NCBI GenBank assembly: GCA_964450185.1
Contig: CAYVCL010000014.1
Span: forward strand, 1 to 42,110
Direction: 5' to 3'
DNA length: 42,110 nt
Origin: RUG11237 sp964450185
Lineage (GTDB): Bacteria; Bacillota; Clostridia; Lachnospirales; Lachnospiraceae
Shown: piece after piece, positions 16,648-24,825 of the stretch
Layout of the letters: each line of letters begins with the position of its first letter
Numbering within the stretch: the first letter of the stretch is position 1
Position numbers and translations under genes: made by a program
The notes under the pieces: model-generated
What the model was told of the DNA's origin: nothing
Databases searched by the model: none
What the model saw: only the letters and a program-made list of their open reading frames with translations

Positions 16648-17937
16648 ATGTATATTCTTATGCATGAAAATTATCCGGTTGCCAAGATACAAATTGATAA
16701 CGTAACAGGCAGTATTGTAAAAATTAAGGATATATATGAAACAGACCGAATTCCGGTAGGAGTTCATGTTCGTAAAGGTATACTGGAACGTGCAGAGTTA
16801 AACGAATGGTGGGAATCCAGATGTATTCCGATTACCCGACAAAATTATTCAACACGCATCAATGAATTAGACGTTACGAATGCAAAAATTCTTGCTTTAA
16901 GAAATAATGGATTAAGTCTTTCCGACCATTATTGGATAAAAGAGGAACACGATGAACGTAAATGGGAAGATGTAAATTTCTATGAAAACCACTTTTCCGA
17001 AGATATTGGCGATATTTTTTGCATGGGACGATATGTGGAAGATATTGACTTTAGAAGCCCGGATAGTACTTCCGGAGGCTGGCTGAAGAAAAAATGGGAA
17101 ATAGTGGATGGAGAAACATATCTGCTGAAAGGTTGTAGTAGTCCATTTTATCAGGAAGCTATTAATGAAGCAGCTATTTCAAACGCATATAAAAGTATTG
17201 GATATGAACAATTCCTTCCTTACTCTGTTCAAGCAATAAATATAAAGGGAAAAACGGAATTATTTAGCAAATGTAAAAATATGACTGACACGAACTTGGA
17301 ACTAATACCTGCGTATAGTTTATACAAAGAAGAAAAAAAGGCAAATCATATAAGCGTATATACTCATTTAGTTGAAATGGCAAGAAAACACCAGATGGAA
17401 ATTGAAGATTTTCTAAAGCATGAAATCATAATGGATTATCTTACTAATAATATTGACAGACATTTGAATAACATCGCATTTCTTCGTGAAGTAAAAACTT
17501 TAAAATATATCGGGGTAGCACCGGTATTTGATTCGGGTACTTCTTTATGGTTGGATACTGCTGATAAAAATATTAATGGAAAAGAAGATTCCCCGGCAAA
17601 ACCATTTTCCGGAAGTCAAAAAGAACAGATGCAAAAATATATTGATAACGATTATCTGGAGTATTTTTTAACGAAAGATATCAGGCAAATACCGTATTCT
17701 ATAGAACAGACATTTGCAGAATATAATTATGACAGCGAACGTGCCGGAAGAATTGCGAAGGCAGTGGAGGCAAGAACCAAAGATATCTTAAAAGAACATT
17801 CTTATGAAAAAATAACCGTTATAACACCAGATAAGCTGGAAAATATTTTCTCAACAGAAGAAGATATTGTCAGAACAAAACATTTGATAAATCAAGTAGA
17901 TGAAGCTATTGAAAAGCATAAAAACAGTATGCTATAA
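16648..17937 (+). CDS. HipA-like serine/threonine kinase-fold protein, full length
   Basis: The 429-residue protein has the HipA C-lobe catalytic pattern: NNIDRHLNN (D270 and N275) and APVFDSG (D295), equivalent to the catalytic loop and the metal-binding aspartate of HipA. Residues about 115-185 would form the ATP-binding lobe (GETYLLKGCSSPFYQEAI). Residues 1-115 form a separate N-terminal domain (CIPITRQNY, LRNNGLSLSDHYWI), which recurs as a stand-alone ORF at 23401. Escherichia coli HipA phosphorylates GltX and pairs with the HipB antitoxin; no HipB-like helix-turn-helix gene is adjacent here. Whether it is a toxin is unknown. It is monocistronic, with its own promoter and terminator. Confidence 0.7.
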   Translation: MYILMHENYPVAKIQIDNVTGSIVKIKDIYETDRIPVGVHVRKGILERAELNEWWESRCIPITRQNYSTRINELDVTNAKILALRNNGLSLSDHYWIKEEHDERKWEDVNFYENHFSEDIGDIFCMGRYVEDIDFRSPDSTSGGWLKKKWEIVDGETYLLKGCSSPFYQEAINEAAISNAYKSIGYEQFLPYSVQAINIKGKTELFSKCKNMTDTNLELIPAYSLYKEEKKANHISVYTHLVEMARKHQMEIEDFLKHEIIMDYLTNNIDRHLNNIAFLREVKTLKYIGVAPVFDSGTSLWLDTADKNINGKEDSPAKPFSGSQKEQMQKYIDNDYLEYFLTKDIRQIPYSIEQTFAEYNYDSERAGRIAKAVEARTKDILKEHSYEKITVITPDKLENIFSTEEDIVRTKHLINQVDEAIEKHKNSML

Positions 17938-17965
17938 TTCTACAGTATGCAATGGAACAATTCAT

Positions 17966-17989
17966 AAAGGGCAGCGTTGGCTGCCTTTT
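17966..17989 (+). terminator. Rho-independent terminator of the HipA-like gene
   Basis: Stem AAAGGGCAGC (17966-17975) / GCTGCCTTTT (17980-17989) with a 4-nt loop; the T's form the end of the stem. It lies 28 bp past the stop and before miaB. Confidence 0.75.
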
Positions 17990-18018
17990 AAAAATATACA
18001 ATGAAAGGCAAGGAACGT

Positions 18019-19467
18019 ATGTTAGAAAACAAAGAAATCATGGCAAGCATTGATGTAAATGGTGAGGCTCCAATAGAGGAAACCGCAAGACAGTATTATT
18101 ATATGGCAAAGGCTGCAAAATATGTGGAAGAAGAAAGCAAGGCTGCCGGCAGAAAACTGACTTATTTCGTCCAGAATTTTGGCTGTCAGATGAACGCCAG
18201 AGATGCGGAAAAATTATCTGGTGTTATGAAGAAAATCGGTTATGAAGAAGCATTTGATGAAAATGCAGACTTCGTTATTTATAATACTTGTACGGTACGA
18301 GAAAATGCCAACTTAAAAGTATATGGTCGTTTAGGATATCTGAATGGTGTCAAAAAGAAAAATCCTCACATGAAAATCGGTTTGTGTGGCTGTATGATGC
18401 AGGAACCGGAAGTAGTAGAAAAGATTAAGAAAAGCTATCGTCATGTAGATTTGATTTTTGGAACCCATAATGTATTCAAGCTGGCAGAATTGTTGGTGAC
18501 TATGTACGAATCTAAACGTACCGTAATCGATATTTGGCAGGATACAGATAAAATCGTGGAAGATCTTCCTATGGAACGAAAATATAAATTCAAATCCGGG
18601 ACAAACATTATGTTTGGATGCAACAATTTCTGCAGTTACTGCATCGTTCCTTATGTGCGTGGAAGAGAGCGAAGCCGTAATCCAAAGGATATTATTCGTG
18701 AAATCGAAACACTGGTTGCCGATGGCGTAGTGGAAATTATGCTTCTTGGGCAGAATGTAAACTCCTACGGAAAAACCTTAGAAGAACCAATGTCTTTCGC
18801 AGAACTGTTACAGGAAATCGAAAAAATCGAAGGGCTGGAACGTATCCGTTTCATGACTTCTCATCCAAAAGATTTATCGGACGAGTTAATTGAAGTGATG
18901 GCAAATTCCAAGAAAATATGTAAACATCTGCATTTACCATTGCAGTCCGGAAGTTCCAAGGTGTTAAAAGAAATGAATCGCCGCTACGACAAAGAACAAT
19001 ATCTTGCACTGGCACAGAAAATCCGTCAGGCAGTTCCGGATATTTCTCTTACCACAGACATCATCATTGGTTTCCCTGGTGAAACCGAAGAAGATTTTCA
19101 GGACACCATGGATGTGGTTCGTCAGGTACTATTTGACAATGCCTTTACCTTTATCTATTCCAAACGTACCGGAACACCAGCCGCCGTTATGGAAAATCAG
19201 ATACCGGAAGATGTAACCAAGGACCGTTTTAACCGTCTGTTAAAAGAAGTTCAGGATATCGCTCATAAAAGAGCGGGCATGTTCGAAAACACTGTACAGG
19301 AAGTTTTAGTAGAAGAACTGAATGAACATGATGCTGAAATGGTAACAGGACGTATGTCAAATAATATGTTAGTGCATTTTAAAGGCGGCGAAGAGTTGAT
19401 TGGAACATTACAGCAGATTCGACTGAAAGAATGCAAGGGATTTTATTATTTAGGGGAAATGGTGTAG
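18019..19467 (+). CDS. miaB: tRNA-2-methylthio-N6-dimethylallyladenosine synthase MiaB
   Basis: Radical-SAM methylthiotransferase that converts i6A37 to ms2i6A37 in tRNAs reading UNN codons; acts after MiaA, also encoded in this window. The 482 residues include an N-terminal UPF0004 domain with cluster cysteines C56, C91 and C125, and the radical SAM motif CNNFCSYC (C201, C205, C208). The half GIGFPGE-like IIIGFPGETEEDF and a C-terminal TRAM domain (VLVEELNEHDAEMVTGRM onward) are also present. ATG 18019 is chosen because AAGGAA sits just upstream; an in-frame ATG six codons earlier lacks a good site. The long N-terminal extension before the first motif is common in Clostridia. Confidence 0.95.
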   Translation: MLENKEIMASIDVNGEAPIEETARQYYYMAKAAKYVEEESKAAGRKLTYFVQNFGCQMNARDAEKLSGVMKKIGYEEAFDENADFVIYNTCTVRENANLKVYGRLGYLNGVKKKNPHMKIGLCGCMMQEPEVVEKIKKSYRHVDLIFGTHNVFKLAELLVTMYESKRTVIDIWQDTDKIVEDLPMERKYKFKSGTNIMFGCNNFCSYCIVPYVRGRERSRNPKDIIREIETLVADGVVEIMLLGQNVNSYGKTLEEPMSFAELLQEIEKIEGLERIRFMTSHPKDLSDELIEVMANSKKICKHLHLPLQSGSSKVLKEMNRRYDKEQYLALAQKIRQAVPDISLTTDIIIGFPGETEEDFQDTMDVVRQVLFDNAFTFIYSKRTGTPAAVMENQIPEDVTKDRFNRLLKEVQDIAHKRAGMFENTVQEVLVEELNEHDAEMVTGRMSNNMLVHFKGGEELIGTLQQIRLKECKGFYYLGEMV

Positions 19468-19500
19468 CAGCCATACATTAAGTTTAAAGGGGATAAAAAT

Positions 19501-22500
19501 ATGTTAACTACAAAAGCACTGGAATCATATGTTGGAACTGTTATTTTTAATAGAGGACTGGAGCTTTATAAACAAGATGGGATACTTGAATTTAATGTGG
19601 AAGAAACTGGCTTTAGCGACTACGTAGCGGCAATAATAAAAGGTAGTGGTCGCAAAACATACCATGTGGAACTAGGCATTGACACGGAAGATGGAGAAAT
19701 TTTTGACCCCTATTGTTCCTGTCCGGCATACAGTAATTATGGTACACCATGCAAACATTGTGTTGCAACAGCTTTGGGATATATTGATTACCAACAACAA
19801 TCCACTGAAAAATTGCCAGTGACAACACCTTCTTTGAAACGGCTTTTACAACTCCAGACAATGAAAAGAGCGTTACCTTATTTGAATGATGAAACTTATG
19901 GAAAAGTTCGTTTGGAAACTTCACTGGAATATAAACGCTTTGGATTTTATGCCAGCTTTAAAATTGGTTATAGTCATATGTATATATTAAAAGATGTTTT
20001 TGATTTTGCAAAGTGTATGTATCATAACGACCATTTCTCTTATGGGAAAAAATTAGAATTTATTCATACCTTGGAAGCGTTTGATAAACAGTCCTTGCCA
20101 TTGGTAAAGTTTATTTGCCGGTGGGCCGCCAACCACGAAGAAGAATATCAGAACCACATTTATAAGTACGGATACGGTTATACGACAGTAACCCATAAAA
20201 CAAAACAAATTTTACTTACGGAAGATGAATTTGAAGAATTAATCGACATACTTCAAACGGACACAATTCCTATTGAATTTTCAGGTGAATGTCTTAACGA
20301 TTATGTGGTGACCACAGAAAGTTTAGAACGAAAAATATATTTGCGTGGCTTGAACCATGGAATGGAACTGGAATTGCCTAACATGAATAATTATTCCGGG
20401 AAAAATTATGATTTTCATTTCGGAAATGGAAAAATATATAAAATTCCAAAAATCAAACAGGAAAATATTAAAAAAGTTATTTCCTGTATCGAAGAAAACT
20501 ATGGTAGAGTTTATATTCAAAAAGAAGACATACCATCGTTTTGTCGCGATATGCTTCCGCAGTTGGAAAAATACTTTGTCTGTATAAAAGAAAATTTCAA
20601 TGAAGAAGATTATGGCATTCCGGAAGCCACTTTTGAAATCTATCTGGATAGCCCAGAGTCTGATTTTATTACGTGTAACGTATATGCGATTTATGGTGAA
20701 CAAAAAATAAATGTGTACGAACCTCTTACTGATATTGGTATGAGAGATATTGCAAAAGAAATGGAAGTCGGGCAGATAGTATCTTCTTATTGCAATGCGT
20801 ATGATGAGTTTGAGCATTTTATGGTGCTTACAAAGGATGAAGAAAAGCTTTATCAGCTTCTTACGGACGGAATTTCCGTATTTCAGGAACTGGGGGAAGT
20901 ATTTATTTCCGATTCATTGAAAAAAATAAATATTTCAGAAACACCAAAAGTGTCTGTAGGTGTTTCTTTATCGGGAAATCTTTTGGAATTGAAGCTTACT
21001 TCCGGAGATATGCCAAAAGAACAGTTAATTGATATTTTATCTGCTTATAAGAAGAAAAAGAAATTTTATCGTTTAAAGAATGGTGATTTCATAAATATCA
21101 ACGATGAAGGACTTGATGTACTGCTGGAATTAAAAGAAGGACTTGCAATTACAGATAAACAGCTAAAACAGGAAACCATTGCTTTACCAAAATACCGGGC
21201 GATGTATCTGGATGCTGAATTAAAGGATAAACATGGATTTTCGAGTACCAAAAACAAGGATTTTAAAGCACTTGTTCGAAACATGAAAACAGTGGAAGAC
21301 AATGATTTTGAGATTCCCGATAAGTTGGATGGTATTTTGAGAGAATATCAGAAAACTGGTTTTTTATGGATGAAAACATTAAAAAATAACGGATTTGGCG
21401 GTATTCTTGCAGATGATATGGGACTTGGCAAAACATTACAGGTAATTACATTTTTGCAATCAGAAATGGAGGATTGTGATAATCTTAACAAACGTTGTCT
21501 GATTGTTTCGCCGGCTTCTTTGGTATACAACTGGCTAAGTGAATTAGAACGTTTTGCACCGGATTTGCCAGTAAAAGTGTTAGCCGGAAACTTAAACGAG
21601 CGAAAAGAAATACTTAATAACTTGCAGGAAAATGATATTGTAGTGACTTCTTATGATTTATTGAGAAGGGATATCGAACTGTATCAGGATATTTCGTTTG
21701 GATATCAGATAATCGACGAAGCACAGTACATAAAGAATCATTCTACACAAGTTTCCCATGCCGTGAAAACGATTTCCGCCGACTGCAAACTGGCATTAAC
21801 TGGAACACCGGTAGAAAACCGTTTAAGTGAGTTATGGAGTATTTTTGATTATCTGATGCCGGGATTTTTATATTCTTATAAAAAGTTTAGGGAAGAAATT
21901 GAACTTCCCGTTGTTCAGGAAGCACAGGAAGAAATTACACAGCGCTTACAAAAAATGATTCGTCCCTTCGTGTTGCGTCGTTTGAAAAAAGAAGTTTTAA
22001 ATGACCTGCCGGATAAATTAGAAGAAAATATGTATGCTCATATGGAAGGAGAACAGCAGAAGATATACGATGCAAATGTAAAACGTCTGCAGCTTCTTTT
22101 AGACAGCCAAAGTGACGAAGAATTTAAAACCGGAAAACTTCAAATTCTGTCAGAGTTAACCAAACTCCGCCAGTTATGCTGTGCACCGGAATTGGTTTAT
22201 GATGACTATAAAGGAAATTCTGCCAAAACAGATATGTGTATAAACTTAATCCAAAATGCCGTAGAAGGTGGTCATAAAATACTTGTCTTTTCACAATTCA
22301 CCTCAATGCTTACGATTTTAGAGAAACGGTTAGAAGCAGAAGGAATCTCATACTATACTTTAACCGGAAGTACCAGTAAGCTAAAAAGAAAAGAATTGGT
22401 GGAAAAGTTTAATCAGGATAATACTTCCGTATTTTTCATATCCCTAAAGGCAGGAGGAACCGGTTTAAATCTGACCTCCGCAGATATCGTAATTCATTAT

Positions 22501-22728
22501 GACCCGTGGTGGAATCTTGCAGTTCAAAATCAAGCCACAGACCGTGCACATAGAATCGGTCAAAAAAATGTTGTTACTGTATATAAACTTATTGCCAAGG
22601 GTACGATAGAAGAAAATATAGTAAAATTACAAGATAAGAAAAAAGCTTTAGCGGATGAAATATTGAATGGGGAAGGTATGGATAACGGAAGCTTTTCAAA
22701 AGAGGAATTATTGGAATTATTAACTTAG
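19501..22728 (+). CDS. SNF2-family ATPase with SWIM zinc finger
   Basis: A 1075-residue bacterial SWI2/SNF2 protein. The SWIM zinc finger is at residues 72-86 (C72, C74, C84, H86). A long middle region of roughly 520 residues fits the bacterial SNF2 helicase-associated domain. The RecA-like pair follows: Walker A MGLGKT ending at 645, DEAQ box 739-742, LALTGTPVENRLSELW, and the C-terminal ATPase motifs ISLKAGGTGLNL and QATDRAHRIGQ. Such enzymes translocate on double-stranded DNA and remodel protein-DNA or RNA polymerase complexes (RapA is a relative); the cellular role in Firmicutes is not settled. GGGGATAAAAAT precedes the ATG. A HipA-like locus begins 12 bp after its stop. Confidence 0.9.
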   Translation: MLTTKALESYVGTVIFNRGLELYKQDGILEFNVEETGFSDYVAAIIKGSGRKTYHVELGIDTEDGEIFDPYCSCPAYSNYGTPCKHCVATALGYIDYQQQSTEKLPVTTPSLKRLLQLQTMKRALPYLNDETYGKVRLETSLEYKRFGFYASFKIGYSHMYILKDVFDFAKCMYHNDHFSYGKKLEFIHTLEAFDKQSLPLVKFICRWAANHEEEYQNHIYKYGYGYTTVTHKTKQILLTEDEFEELIDILQTDTIPIEFSGECLNDYVVTTESLERKIYLRGLNHGMELELPNMNNYSGKNYDFHFGNGKIYKIPKIKQENIKKVISCIEENYGRVYIQKEDIPSFCRDMLPQLEKYFVCIKENFNEEDYGIPEATFEIYLDSPESDFITCNVYAIYGEQKINVYEPLTDIGMRDIAKEMEVGQIVSSYCNAYDEFEHFMVLTKDEEKLYQLLTDGISVFQELGEVFISDSLKKINISETPKVSVGVSLSGNLLELKLTSGDMPKEQLIDILSAYKKKKKFYRLKNGDFININDEGLDVLLELKEGLAITDKQLKQETIALPKYRAMYLDAELKDKHGFSSTKNKDFKALVRNMKTVEDNDFEIPDKLDGILREYQKTGFLWMKTLKNNGFGGILADDMGLGKTLQVITFLQSEMEDCDNLNKRCLIVSPASLVYNWLSELERFAPDLPVKVLAGNLNERKEILNNLQENDIVVTSYDLLRRDIELYQDISFGYQIIDEAQYIKNHSTQVSHAVKTISADCKLALTGTPVENRLSELWSIFDYLMPGFLYSYKKFREEIELPVVQEAQEEITQRLQKMIRPFVLRRLKKEVLNDLPDKLEENMYAHMEGEQQKIYDANVKRLQLLLDSQSDEEFKTGKLQILSELTKLRQLCCAPELVYDDYKGNSAKTDMCINLIQNAVEGGHKILVFSQFTSMLTILEKRLEAEGISYYTLTGSTSKLKRKELVEKFNQDNTSVFFISLKAGGTGLNLTSADIVIHYDPWWNLAVQNQATDRAHRIGQKNVVTVYKLIAKGTIEENIVKLQDKKKALADEILNGEGMDNGSFSKEELLELLT

Positions 22729-22740
22729 GGGGAGGAAGCA

Positions 22741-23401
22741 TTGTTAGCAACAGTTAAAATTTACCATTCCCTTTGACAAACAAATGCCTATTAAATGGTG
22801 CAACATATCTGTTGTAGAACAACATCCATGCATAATACATGAAAATGGAACGGAATATTATGGCGTATATTCAAAAGACTTTGTTGAAAATTCCGGGAAG
22901 TTTTTATCTTTTCAACGGCTTTTAGACTGCACAAAGCTTCGTTTCCCGGACACAGGGACAATAGAAGAAAAATGGCATTTCACGATTAATTTTTTTGAGG
23001 AATTATGTCATTTGAATATAAAAGACTACCTTATTGTAATGAGTTTAATTGACTATTTGATAGGAAATGAAGATAGGCACTTAAATAATTTTGGCTGTAT
23101 TGCAAAAGGAAAAAGTGCTTTTTCAATAGCACCACTATTTGATTTCGGTTTAGGACTTTTTGAGCATGACAGAAAATATGAAGGAGTTTCTTTTCGTGAT
23201 TGCTTATCCATTATGGAATCAAAACCGTTTTCACCGGATAATCAAGACATTATCAATTATTTGTCAAAAAATTATGTTATCGATAAATACCTGCCTAAAA
23301 TTTTGGATTTATCACATTGTGAAATTCCTTCGCCAAAAGCAGGGTCTTATTTACGAAACAGATGTAAAATTTTAAATATAGACTTACAGGGGGTACAATA
23401 A
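22741..23401 (+). pseudogene. HipA-like kinase C-lobe protein, apparently frameshifted near its start
   Basis: The main frame (ATG 22784, 205 residues) carries the HipA catalytic loop GNEDRHLNNFG (D97, N102) and APLFDFGLGLF, so it matches the kinase half of the full-length protein at 16648. It lacks both the N-terminal domain and the ATP-binding lobe. TTG 22741, placed just after GGGGGAGGAAGCA, opens MLATVKIYHS in another frame and stops at 22776. One extra C in the CCC run near 22769-22771 would join it to PFDKQMPIKW. The gene may therefore be decayed, or translated from a later start without a good ribosome binding site. Its TAA overlaps the ATG of the next ORF by one base. Confidence 0.6.
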
Positions 23402-23760
23402 TGAAATCATTCAGCAATATACAAGGCACTCTAATGGAACGTGATAAAGAATTAATTCATTTCACCATAGAACGCAGCTATTTAACCGAGCTTACCCAAA
23501 TAGCAGCTACCGAAGATTTACCCATTGAACTTCGTTTGAACTCTGACCTGCCTTACTTGTTTCGTCTGTTTCTAGATGACAGAGTAGTACCATCTACCAG
23601 ACAAGGCTTAGGGGCAGAGCTTCGAAGCGTGGGGATTCCTTACTATAATCCGGATGCGTTGCTTCGCTATAATCACGGCGTATCTTTTGAGGATGATTAC
23701 TGGATAAATTTCGATGATGATAAAAAGAATTTTGAACAGGTGAAATTTGGAAATGTATAA
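23401..23760 (+). CDS. Stand-alone HipA-like N-terminal domain protein
   Basis: The 119-residue product aligns by eye with residues 1-115 of the HipA-like protein at 16648. Shared positions include P-x-TRQ, LLRYNHGVSFEDDYWI versus LRNNGLSLSDHYWI, and E-x-V-x-F-x-N near the end. It stops just where the longer protein enters its ATP-binding lobe. Its start overlaps the previous stop (TAATG), which suggests translational coupling with the kinase-half ORF; GGGGG lies 7 nt upstream. It could be a separately encoded partner domain, or the head of a second gene truncated by deletion. It has no hydrophobic segment. Confidence 0.6.
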   Translation: MKSFSNIQGTLMERDKELIHFTIERSYLTELTQIAATEDLPIELRLNSDLPYLFRLFLDDRVVPSTRQGLGAELRSVGIPYYNPDALLRYNHGVSFEDDYWINFDDDKKNFEQVKFGNV

Positions 23761-23768
23761 CAGAAACC

Positions 23769-23800
23769 GATGCTTCAAGAATATATATTCTTGAAGCATC
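23769..23800. terminator. 32-bp perfect palindrome between convergent genes
   Basis: The 16-bp arms (GATGCTTCAAGAATAT and its complement) meet without a loop, 9 bp past the HipA N-domain stop and 30 bp past the end of the convergent CBM gene. It would form a strong hairpin on either strand, but neither side has a clear U-tract. Bidirectional terminator is the likeliest role; a protein binding site is possible. Confidence 0.5.
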
Positions 23801-23829
23801 AGCCTCCTAATCAGCTAAAACCTCCAACC

Positions 23830-24582
23830 TTAAAATATCATATAAAAATTCTCATCAAAATTTACTCCAAAGTTGTTGTCCCAGTATGTCTGACCATTCA
23901 CTTCATAACTGATACAATAATGGAAGGAATCCATTTTGTCTTCATCTAAGTTTAAAGCCACACTCCATACTTCAGTATCAACATCCGTATCTGTTCGTGT
24001 ATATTGATAGCTTAAATTTACGTCCTGATAAGTAGCCCAGTTATCCTGAGTGTATCTTACCTTTACCACCTTAGTGTAAGCCAGATTTTTTACATTAGCG
24101 CGAATATAATAGGAAGATGCAAGCTGAGGATAGCAACGAGATGCTCTCACATTAACCTGTCCCAAAGTGTCATAACAGGAATAATTATCACCGTTATTAT
24201 CATCCCAGTAAGTCTGACCATCACCTACATATTTGATGGAATATTGACCTACATTAAAACCGTAAACGGTTGCTTTCCATATTTCAGTATTTGCATCCAG
24301 CTTTGTAACATAAGTAGCAGCACTGTCTTCCCAACCACCACCATAAGTGCTGTGATGGACATAAACCGCTTTATTAGCAGCACTGGAGGCATCCACCTGA
24401 ATATATACACTGTACTGTAAGGTGCCATGATAGGACCCTTCCATATCACAACAATACATTTTTACCGGATCGCTTGCAGCTTTCACTGCAAGCTTGCTGC
24501 CCGACATAGCAAATACACTAAACATCATAGCAAACACCATGATAATTGCAGATAATTTTTTTACTGTATTATGTAGCTTCAT
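23830..24582 (-). CDS. Secreted protein with two CBM21-like carbohydrate-binding modules
   Basis: The 250-residue product has a signal peptide (hydrophobic IIMVFAMMFSVFAM, probable cleavage near AVKA-A). Two similar modules follow. The first ends KYVGDGQTYWDDNNGDNY (about 112-129 by estimate) and the second ends YEVNGQTYWDNNFGVNF near the C-terminus. The second also has VKVRYTQDNWATYQDV. These aromatic and Asn patterns are those of CBM21, which binds starch or glycogen. There is no catalytic domain, cell-wall anchor or sortase motif, so it is a pure binding protein released or loosely held outside. AAAGGAG precedes the start. Upstream lie a probable promoter and a Spo0A-box-like sequence. Confidence 0.75.
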   Translation of the reverse strand: MKLHNTVKKLSAIIMVFAMMFSVFAMSGSKLAVKAASDPVKMYCCDMEGSYHGTLQYSVYIQVDASSAANKAVYVHHSTYGGGWEDSAATYVTKLDANTEIWKATVYGFNVGQYSIKYVGDGQTYWDDNNGDNYSCYDTLGQVNVRASRCYPQLASSYYIRANVKNLAYTKVVKVRYTQDNWATYQDVNLSYQYTRTDTDVDTEVWSVALNLDEDKMDSFHYCISYEVNGQTYWDNNFGVNFDENFYMIF

Positions 24583-24649
24583 AATTCACAACTCCTTTTC
24601 ATTATTTTATTTGCATTGTTTCTTGTTTCTGTAAGTACTTACAAAATAA

Positions 24650-24710
24650 ACGATACTATGTTTTTATTGTTTCGTCAATGTCAAAAAAGGTAACATGGCA
24701 TTTTTCGACA
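24650..24710 (-). promoter_or_regulatory. Promoter of the CBM21-like gene with upstream Spo0A-box-like site
   Basis: On the minus strand TTGACG (24673-24678), 17 bp, TATCGT (24650-24655). A TGTCGAA heptamer, the core Spo0A box, lies further upstream (24704-24710), and a 12-bp palindrome GTAAGTACTTAC (24631-24642) lies at the start of the leader. A heptamer like this occurs by chance several times in 42 kb, so regulation by Spo0A is only suggested. Confidence 0.4.
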
Positions 24711-24739
24711 TGCGCATTCCAACATAAAATGACTTAATA

Positions 24740-24769
24740 TTACATTTGTAAACATCCCCAATCTATGAT
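24740..24769 (+). promoter_or_regulatory. Probable promoter of mutY
   Basis: TTACAT (24740-24745), 18 bp, TATGAT (24764-24769), about 57 bp before the mutY start. It shares the divergent gap with the CBM21-like gene. Confidence 0.45.
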
Positions 24770-24825
24770 AAAATCTGTATAAAACACCGGAAGTCCTATA
24801 TTATCAGCCGAAGGAGTAAACATAA

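Noticed and set aside
20323..20817. 164-codon open frame on the minus strand inside the SNF2 gene
   Set aside because: Phe/Ile-rich shadow of AT-rich coding sequence, not a plausible protein.
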